Source: an uncultured Collinsella sp. (GTDB lineage: Bacteria; Actinomycetota; Coriobacteriia; Coriobacteriales; Coriobacteriaceae). From it: a stretch of 11,864 nucleotides of DNA. The stretch covers positions 1 through 11,864 of the forward strand of contig USHZ01000046.1 of the NCBI GenBank assembly GCA_900554595.1, read 5' to 3'. Position numbers and translations under genes: made by a program. Within the stretch, counting starts at the first letter, position 1; each line of letters starts with the position of its first letter. Shown here one piece after another: positions 7,276 through 11,864 of this stretch. The notes under the pieces are model-generated. The model did no database searches, was not told the DNA's origin, and was given only the letters and a program-made list of their open reading frames with translations.

Positions 7276-7331
7276 CCGCAGCCGGTGCGGATTTGCGAAG
7301 CAAATACGCGGACGTCCCCATGGCCGCTCTT
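7276..7331 (+). repeat. 56-bp tRNA-tailed hairpin repeat, copy 2 (degenerate tail)
   Basis: Second copy, exactly 132 bp after the first. The hairpin ATTTGC-GAA-GCAAAT is at 7291-7305. The two differences in the first 43 bases are both T-to-C (7307 and 7313). The tRNA-like tail (7314-7331) matches the tRNA 3' end at 13 of 18 positions. It is followed by a small GCCGC/GCGGC hairpin (7323-7336). The stretch 7200-7275 between the copies is GC-rich and I see no gene in it. Confidence 0.8.
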
Positions 7332-7383
7332 GCGGCAAAATGTTAGGTTAATGCCCGTTATCGCTACTCGCACCCGCGCACGG

Positions 7384-7389
7384 TACAAT
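7384..7389 (+). promoter_or_regulatory. Probable -10 element of purB
   Basis: TACAAT lies 44 bp before the purB start codon. No convincing -35 is visible at 17-bp spacing; TTATCG at 7358-7363 is too distant. The leader can form a small GTTGG/CCAAC hairpin (7391-7395 with 7403-7407). No riboswitch is recognised. Confidence 0.4.
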
Positions 7390-7433
7390 GGTTGGGTTAC
7401 GACCAACGTGCCAATAACCAAAAAGGAGCCGCT

Positions 7434-8780
7434 ATGATCGATCGCTATACCCGCCCGGAGATGGGACATATCTTCTCCCTCGAGAACAAGTACGCCATTT
7501 GGCAGGAGATTGAGGTCCTGGCCTGCGAGGCTCAGGCGGAGCTCGGCAAGATCGGTATTTCCAAAGAAGAGGCCCAGTGGATTCGCGACCACGCCAACTT
7601 TGAGAAGGCGAAGGTTGACGAGATCGAGGAGGTCACGCGCCACGATGTCATCGCCTTCCTGACCAACATGAAGGAATATATCGACGCCGATGTTCCCGAG
7701 GGCGAGCCCAAGCCTAGCCGCTGGGTTCACTACGGTATGACCAGCTCCGACCTGGGTGATACGGCTCTGTGCTATCAGCTTACTCAGGCGTGTGACCTGA
7801 TTATCGAGGACGTTAAGAAGCTCGGCGTGATCTGCAAGCGTCGCGCCTTCGAGGAGCGCAATACGCTCTGCGCCGGCCGCACCCATGGCATCCATGCCGA
7901 GCCGATGACCTTCGGTATGAAGTTTGGCTCCTGGGCATGGGAGCTCAAGCGCGATCTCGATCGTCTTGAGGATGCTCGCAGGAACGTTGCCTTCGGTGCC
8001 ATCTCCGGTGCCGTCGGTACCTACAGCTCCATCGAGCCGTTCGTCGAGGAGTACGTCTGCGAGCACCTGGGCCTGGTCCACGATCCGCTGTCCACGCAGG
8101 TCATCAGCCGCGATCACCACGCCTACCTTGCCGGCGTGCTTGCCACTACAGCGGCCACCTGCGAGCGCATCGCGACCGAGGTCCGCAACCTGCAGAAGAC
8201 CGATACACTCGAGGCCGAGGAGCCCTTCCGCAAGGGCCAAAAGGGCAGCTCCGCCATGCCGCACAAGCGCAACCCCATCACCATGGAGAAGGTCTGCGGC
8301 CTGTCGCGCGTCGTGAAGTCCAACGCCCAGGTCGCCTTTGACAACGTTGCCCTGTGGCACGAGCGCGACATTTCGCACTCTTCCGCCGAGCGTGTCGCCC
8401 AGGCCGATAGCTTCATCGCGCTTGACCATATGTTCCAGTGCCTCATTCGCGTTATCGACGGCCTGCAACTGTATCCGGCCCGCATGATGGCCAATCTCAA
8501 CAAGACCCGCGGCCTCATCTTCTCCTCCAAGGTCCTGCTGGCCCTCGTCGATACGGGCATCACCCGCGAGGACGCCTACGCTATCGTGCAGGAAAACGCC
8601 ATGGCCACCTGGCACGAGGTGCAGGATTGTGTCTCTGGCCCCACCTTTAAGGAGCGCCTCGAGGCCGATCCGCGCTGCACCGTCAGCCAGGAGAAGCTCG
8701 ACGAGATCTTCGATCCGTGGGACTTCCTCACCCGCATCGATACGGTCTTCGATCGCCTGGAGCAGCTGAGCTTCGAGTAG
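7434..8780 (+). CDS. purB: Adenylosuccinate lyase
   Basis: 448 residues from ATG 7434. AAAGGAG at 7422-7428 with a 5-nt gap supports this start over an in-frame TTG at 7392. The enzyme (EC 4.3.2.2) removes fumarate from SAICAR in IMP synthesis and from adenylosuccinate in AMP synthesis; it is a cytosolic homotetramer of the fumarase/aspartase superfamily. Seen: TRHDVIAF with His70, TSSDLGDTA (103-111), GRTHGIHAEPMTFG with His151, and the superfamily signature GSSAMPHKRNP (271-281) carrying the flexible-loop serine. Length fits the family. It forms its own transcription unit, between a leader promoter and a terminator at 8824-8856. No other purine gene is in the window. Confidence 0.97.
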   Translation: MIDRYTRPEMGHIFSLENKYAIWQEIEVLACEAQAELGKIGISKEEAQWIRDHANFEKAKVDEIEEVTRHDVIAFLTNMKEYIDADVPEGEPKPSRWVHYGMTSSDLGDTALCYQLTQACDLIIEDVKKLGVICKRRAFEERNTLCAGRTHGIHAEPMTFGMKFGSWAWELKRDLDRLEDARRNVAFGAISGAVGTYSSIEPFVEEYVCEHLGLVHDPLSTQVISRDHHAYLAGVLATTAATCERIATEVRNLQKTDTLEAEEPFRKGQKGSSAMPHKRNPITMEKVCGLSRVVKSNAQVAFDNVALWHERDISHSSAERVAQADSFIALDHMFQCLIRVIDGLQLYPARMMANLNKTRGLIFSSKVLLALVDTGITREDAYAIVQENAMATWHEVQDCVSGPTFKERLEADPRCTVSQEKLDEIFDPWDFLTRIDTVFDRLEQLSFE

Positions 8781-8823
8781 GATTGACCGAATTCGACCGC
8801 CTGCGGATGCATTTCAACCATTG

Positions 8824-8856
8824 GCGCCTTGCCCGTCTTGGGCGAGGCGCTTTTTT
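8824..8856 (+). terminator. Rho-independent terminator of purB
   Basis: GCGCCT (8824-8829) pairs with AGGCGC (8845-8850), and inside it GCCC pairs with GGGC around GTCTT. One T-G wobble joins the two helices into an 11-bp stem. Six T follow (8851-8856). It lies 43 bp after the purB stop. Confidence 0.9.
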
Positions 8857-8880
8857 CGCTGCTGCATCGGCTCCCGGTAA

Positions 8881-8886
8881 TAAAAT
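8881..8886 (+). promoter_or_regulatory. Candidate -10 of the SBP/GGDEF operon
   Basis: TAAAAT lies just after the purB terminator and 33 bp before the next start codon. No good -35 hexamer is found 16-18 bp upstream, because that position falls next to the terminator T-run. It is the best candidate in a short intergenic gap. Confidence 0.3.
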
Positions 8887-8919
8887 GAACCCTACTGCTG
8901 TTTCGATGAAAGGAGGCGC

Positions 8920-9753
8920 GTGCCCAGACGTATCAAGCGAGCCACCATTGTCTCGTCCGCGCTCATACTCCTTGTTGTCTGTGCGGTCGTCCTGGCGTAT
9001 ACCGCTCGAAACAGCTCTTCCTCTTCGAATGAGACTGACAAAAATCTCCCGGTACTCAAAATCGGCGTTACGGATAACGATCCCTATGTGTATGTCGATA
9101 CCACAGGCGACTACGCCGGTATCGATATCGATATCGCCCGCGAGGCCTGCAAGCGTGCTGGAATCAAACCGCAATTTGTTGACATATCTTGGAATGATCG
9201 CGATCGCCTGCTCAAAAACGGCGATATCGATTGTCTGTGGTGCGACTATTCGCCCAATTATCGCGAAGACGATTATTACTGGACTGAGCCGTATCTGACC
9301 GTGACAGTCTCGGTTGCCGCCAAGAAAACGAGTGGTATCAAGGGTATGGCGTCTCTCGATGGAAGCAAGACCATTGCGGTGATTGCGGGTTCGGTGAGTG
9401 AACGCCGATTGCTTGCCGGGGACCTAGGGATCTCGCCGGATGTGCAAATCAAATCGTATGGTTCTGCCGAACTCTGCAAAGCTGCCCTGGTCAAAGGTTA
9501 TGTTGACTGTTGGATGGCGGACGTTCAATCGCTCGACCGGCTCGTCGCGCAGTATCCCGGTGTTTATCGCGTGTTTGCCGACAACGTTATGACAGTTGAC
9601 CTGGGCGTTGCGTTTGAGAACAGCTATGAGGGGGAGTACGTCAAAAACCTCAATACCGTGCTGTTCGACATGGACCGAGATGGCACGATTGAGCGCATTG
9701 TGGACAGTTACAAGGCAGGGGCGACGACAGACAGGCAAGGAGCGGAATCATGA
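8920..9753 (+). CDS. Membrane-tethered family-3 solute-binding protein (amino-acid-type sensor)
   Basis: 277 residues from GTG 8920. AGGAGG sits at 8911-8916 with only a 3-nt gap, short for a start, but no better in-frame start is visible. Seen: a basic N-terminus (RRIKR), one hydrophobic helix (about 11-27), a Ser-rich linker (32-36), then an SBP_bac_3 fold over about 45-265. The latter includes LKIGVTDNDPYVYVD (46-60), GIDIDIAREACKRAG (67-81), the lobe-2 motif DYYWTEPYL (118-126) and MASLDGSKTIAVIAGS (143-158). The only Cys near the helix, in LVVC, lacks the Gly/Ala/Ser needed before a lipobox Cys, so a membrane anchor is more likely than a lipoprotein. No ABC permease or ATPase is adjacent; the next gene is a GGDEF protein overlapping by 4 bp. 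Inference: ligand sensor for the cyclase rather than a transport component. The ligand, perhaps an amino acid, is unknown. Confidence 0.85.
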   Translation: MPRRIKRATIVSSALILLVVCAVVLAYTARNSSSSSNETDKNLPVLKIGVTDNDPYVYVDTTGDYAGIDIDIAREACKRAGIKPQFVDISWNDRDRLLKNGDIDCLWCDYSPNYREDDYYWTEPYLTVTVSVAAKKTSGIKGMASLDGSKTIAVIAGSVSERRLLAGDLGISPDVQIKSYGSAELCKAALVKGYVDCWMADVQSLDRLVAQYPGVYRVFADNVMTVDLGVAFENSYEGEYVKNLNTVLFDMDRDGTIERIVDSYKAGATTDRQGAES

Positions 9754-11549
9754 CAAATGATGAGCGCCGCTTGCATCGAAAGCATTTAGTTACCGCGGCT
9801 GTCGCCGTTGTGACCAGCATTGTCTTGTTGGGCCTGCTGTATACGGTCGGCACGCATCGCTGCCTCGATAAGACGCTTGGGTTTGGCCGGGAAGCCATGG
9901 TGTTTTTACAGGCCGCCTGCGAAAAATATGACCGATATGAGCAGGGAAGAAAAACCGAGGCGACGCACAATTTGGATGCCGCGGTCGAGTCATTCGTGAC
10001 GTTCTTGCCGTCTGACCGCGTCGAAATTAACGATGCGCTGGTCGAGGAGTATGTCCACAACGAGCACCTTTCGGGAATGCTGGTCATGGACGCCGACGGC
10101 CATATGGTCGCTCATTACGATGTCGACGGTCGCGATCCGCTGATGCTGTGGCGAGAGGAACTGGCCTGTTCGTCGGTCGCATCGATGTATCGAGGCTCCA
10201 AGGTGTCCTACTCCACCGTCGTTGAGCGTCGCGATGTCGACTTTGCCGTGAGTGCCGTTCCGTACGGTGATGGCGTAGCGCTGGGGTACCGATCGCTTGC
10301 GCCCGAGCCCGCCGATGATTATTCGTACACGATCGCCGACGTGCTCGTGAACAACACATTCCATCAGAGCCCAACGGTGCTCGTGATGCGCGATGCACAA
10401 ATCGTTTCTTCAAACGATTCGACCGTCGATATAACCCTTGCTCGACTTCTCGTCGATAGTGGAATTGACTGGAAAGACGAAGGACTAACACGTGTCGAAT
10501 ATCGGGGGGCTACCTGGTATGCCGTGCGTGCGGCGTATAAGGACTACCGCCTGTTTGCGCTGTATCCCAAATCTGAGGTCATGTCTGGCAGGATCACATT
10601 TGTCGCTGCTGGCGTCTTGGTGAGCCTTGCGTTTTGGGTCGTGGTGCTGTTGGCTCGAAATATCGTTGACCACCGCAATTTGGTCGAAAAGGATAAACAG
10701 CTCGGCATTATCAATGCCATAAGCGCCATCTACGATTCGACCTTCCTTTTGCATCTCGACACCCTCGAGATCGAGGGGATCAATATGTCGCCGGCGATAG
10801 CGAAGATATTTGCCGAGCACAGCGAGGCATATGACTTTATGGACACGGTCTGCCGGGATATCGTGAGCCCCGAAAGCCGCGAAGCGGTCGTGGGGCTCGT
10901 AGATATAAGCACTCTTCGTGAACGTATGGAGGGCGTACCGTACTTGGCTGCCGAGGTGCGAGATTGTCGAGGCGCTTGGTACTCGCTACAGGTTGTCCCC
11001 CAGCATCGCGATGAGCAAGGCCGGCTGGAGTCGGTCGTCGTGGCGACGCACAACATATCGATGGTCAAGCATGCCGAGGAGCTGTCATACCAAGATAAAC
11101 TGACGGGGCTTCGCAACCGCAACTATCTTGAATCGCGCGGAGATAGCCTGGTAAACGAGGACTTGCCCGTGAGCGTGATTATGTTGGACTGCAATTATCT
11201 CAAGCGGACCAACGACATCTATGGTCACGAGATGGGGGATGAACTGCTGCGACGGACGGCGTCCGTGCTGCGGCGGGTGGCTGGTGCGGATTATCTGCCG
11301 ATGCGCCTTGGCGGCGACGAGTTTTTGCTGGTTTGCCCCCATACTGACAACGAGTCTGCGCTCGGGCTGGAACAGGATCTTCGTCTCGGTCTTGCCGCGG
11401 TAAGCGATGAGGCCCTGACGGTCAGCGCATCGATTGGCGTGGCGACCGTCGAGACGGCTGGAAATACGTTGGCCGATGTATATCGTGTCGCCGACCACAA
11501 TATGTATCGGGAGAAGCGCACGGTCCACGCACAGGGTGCGGACTGCTAA
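9750..11549 (+). CDS. Two-TM sensor diguanylate cyclase (extracytoplasmic sensor, PAS, GGDEF)
   Basis: 599 residues; its ATG overlaps the stop of the SBP gene (ATGA), indicating translational coupling. Seen: TM1 (about 12-34), an extracytoplasmic domain (35-280) resembling a Cache-type sensor in size and position, TM2 (283-304), a linker helix, a PAS-like domain (about 318-440), then GGDEF (445-595). The GGDEF domain has DKLTGLRNR (449-457), metal-binding Asp480, Asn488 and Asp497 in the LDCNYLKRTNDIYGHEMGD block, and an intact GGDEF at 521-525. The retained residues predict an active enzyme making c-di-GMP from two GTP. The RxxD product-inhibition site is absent: the corresponding stretch reads AGAD. 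The upstream SBP is the likely signal partner. The c-di-GMP receptor is not in the window. Confidence 0.93.
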   Translation: MTNDERRLHRKHLVTAAVAVVTSIVLLGLLYTVGTHRCLDKTLGFGREAMVFLQAACEKYDRYEQGRKTEATHNLDAAVESFVTFLPSDRVEINDALVEEYVHNEHLSGMLVMDADGHMVAHYDVDGRDPLMLWREELACSSVASMYRGSKVSYSTVVERRDVDFAVSAVPYGDGVALGYRSLAPEPADDYSYTIADVLVNNTFHQSPTVLVMRDAQIVSSNDSTVDITLARLLVDSGIDWKDEGLTRVEYRGATWYAVRAAYKDYRLFALYPKSEVMSGRITFVAAGVLVSLAFWVVVLLARNIVDHRNLVEKDKQLGIINAISAIYDSTFLLHLDTLEIEGINMSPAIAKIFAEHSEAYDFMDTVCRDIVSPESREAVVGLVDISTLRERMEGVPYLAAEVRDCRGAWYSLQVVPQHRDEQGRLESVVVATHNISMVKHAEELSYQDKLTGLRNRNYLESRGDSLVNEDLPVSVIMLDCNYLKRTNDIYGHEMGDELLRRTASVLRRVAGADYLPMRLGGDEFLLVCPHTDNESALGLEQDLRLGLAAVSDEALTVSASIGVATVETAGNTLADVYRVADHNMYREKRTVHAQGADC

Positions 11550-11621
11550 TCTTGCCCCCGCGAGTCCATGCATCGTAGGATGTTGAATCGGTGCTTGCGA
11601 TAATAAGTCGGCCCAGGCGGG

Positions 11622-11627
11622 GATAAT
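11622..11627 (+). promoter_or_regulatory. Candidate -10 of the TSCPD gene
   Basis: GATAAT lies 35 bp before the start codon in the 113-bp gap after the cyclase gene. No clear -35 is seen at standard spacing (TTGCGA at 11595-11600 is 21 bp away). No terminator hairpin is obvious in the gap after the cyclase stop. Confidence 0.3.
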
Positions 11628-11662
11628 AGACGTCTGAAATTTCTTTCTGAGAGGGGATCTCA

Positions 11663-11864
11663 ATGATTAGTTTTGACTACAAGCCGCAGGGTGTATGCTC
11701 TCGCAATATTCACCTCAATCTCTCTGACGATGGCAGCAAGGTGCTGGGCGTTGAGTTTACCGGCGGCTGTGACGGCAATCTCAAGGCAATCTCCAAGTTA
11801 GTCGAAGGTGCTCCTGCCGATCGCGTAATCGAGGTTCTCGCCGGTAATACCTGCGGTATGAAAA
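11663..11864 (+). CDS. TSCPD-domain protein, TIGR03905-like (3' partial)
   Basis: Starts at ATG 11663 with GAGGGG at 11651-11656 (6-nt gap) and runs off the right edge after 67 codons. Seen: Y6-K-P-Q-G-V-C12-S near the start, FTGGCDGNLKAISKLVEG (33-50) and LAGNTCGMK (59-67). These match the short, Cys-conserved TSCPD family (about 80-90 residues) related to a C-terminal domain of ribonucleotide reductases. The defining TSCPD motif itself lies beyond the window. Three visible conserved cysteines suggest metal binding or redox chemistry, but the biological role is not known. The 113-bp gap suggests its own transcription unit. Confidence 0.85.
   Translation, partial: MISFDYKPQGVCSRNIHLNLSDDGSKVLGVEFTGGCDGNLKAISKLVEGAPADRVIEVLAGNTCGMK

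Noticed and set aside
7144..7331. CRISPR array from the two near-identical 43-bp repeats
   Set aside because: Only two copies 132 bp apart, with tRNA-like tails and no cas genes or regular spacers.
7392..7433. Upstream TTG start for purB adding 14 residues
   Set aside because: The added peptide overlaps the leader and the ribosome binding site; ATG 7434 has ideal SD spacing and gives the usual PurB N-terminus.
7092..8615. 507-codon open frame on the - strand over purB
   Set aside because: It is antisense to a well-supported purB, reads through the hairpin repeats and the intergenic region, and its protein resembles no family. High GC leaves such antisense frames open.
8920..9006. Lipoprotein signal peptide on the SBP
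   Set aside because: The Cys in LVVC sits within the hydrophobic helix and is preceded by Val where a lipobox needs Gly, Ala or Ser.

Overview
The window looks like a stretch of a GC-rich, Gram-positive gut actinobacterium of the class Coriobacteriia, most likely Collinsella or a close relative. This rests on GC-rich codon use, strong AAGGAG-type ribosome binding sites, an LPxTG-anchored thioester adhesin, and a TSCPD-domain protein of a type common in gut anaerobes. No rRNA or species marker is present, so the genus is an inference.

Layout. (1) 1-3138, + strand: the 3' part of a membrane-embedded M28-peptidase-like protein that has lost most catalytic residues and carries a disordered acidic insertion of about 650 residues. 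It is followed 22 bp later by a 72-residue single-pass membrane protein, then a strong terminator. (2) 3204-6635, - strand: a 1143-residue cell-wall adhesin with a signal peptide, an N-terminal Cys-Gln thioester domain, six SpaA/Cna-B-like isopeptide domains, a distal stalk region and an LPATG sorting signal. A perfect 17-bp dyad lies in its upstream region. (3) 6890-7433: tRNA-Gly(CCC) with promoter and terminator, then about 380 bp of unusual non-coding DNA. That DNA holds pieces of the tRNA 3' end in both orientations and hairpins sharing the heptamer GCGAAGC. (4) 7434-8780, + strand: purB, followed by a terminator. (5) 8920-11549, + strand: a translationally coupled pair, a membrane-tethered periplasmic solute-binding protein and a two-TM PAS-GGDEF diguanylate cyclase. 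(6) 11663 to the end, + strand: the start of a TSCPD-domain protein.

How the genes relate. The region is a run of independent short transcription units. purB is housekeeping (purine synthesis). The SBP/GGDEF pair overlaps by 4 bp and looks like a two-protein sensor converting an extracellular ligand signal into c-di-GMP. The adhesin is a surface factor probably binding host or mucus ligands covalently. The strongest candidates for undescribed biology are the pseudo-peptidase with its giant insertion, the split SBP-diguanylate cyclase pair, and the tRNA-derived hairpin repeats between tRNA-Gly and purB.
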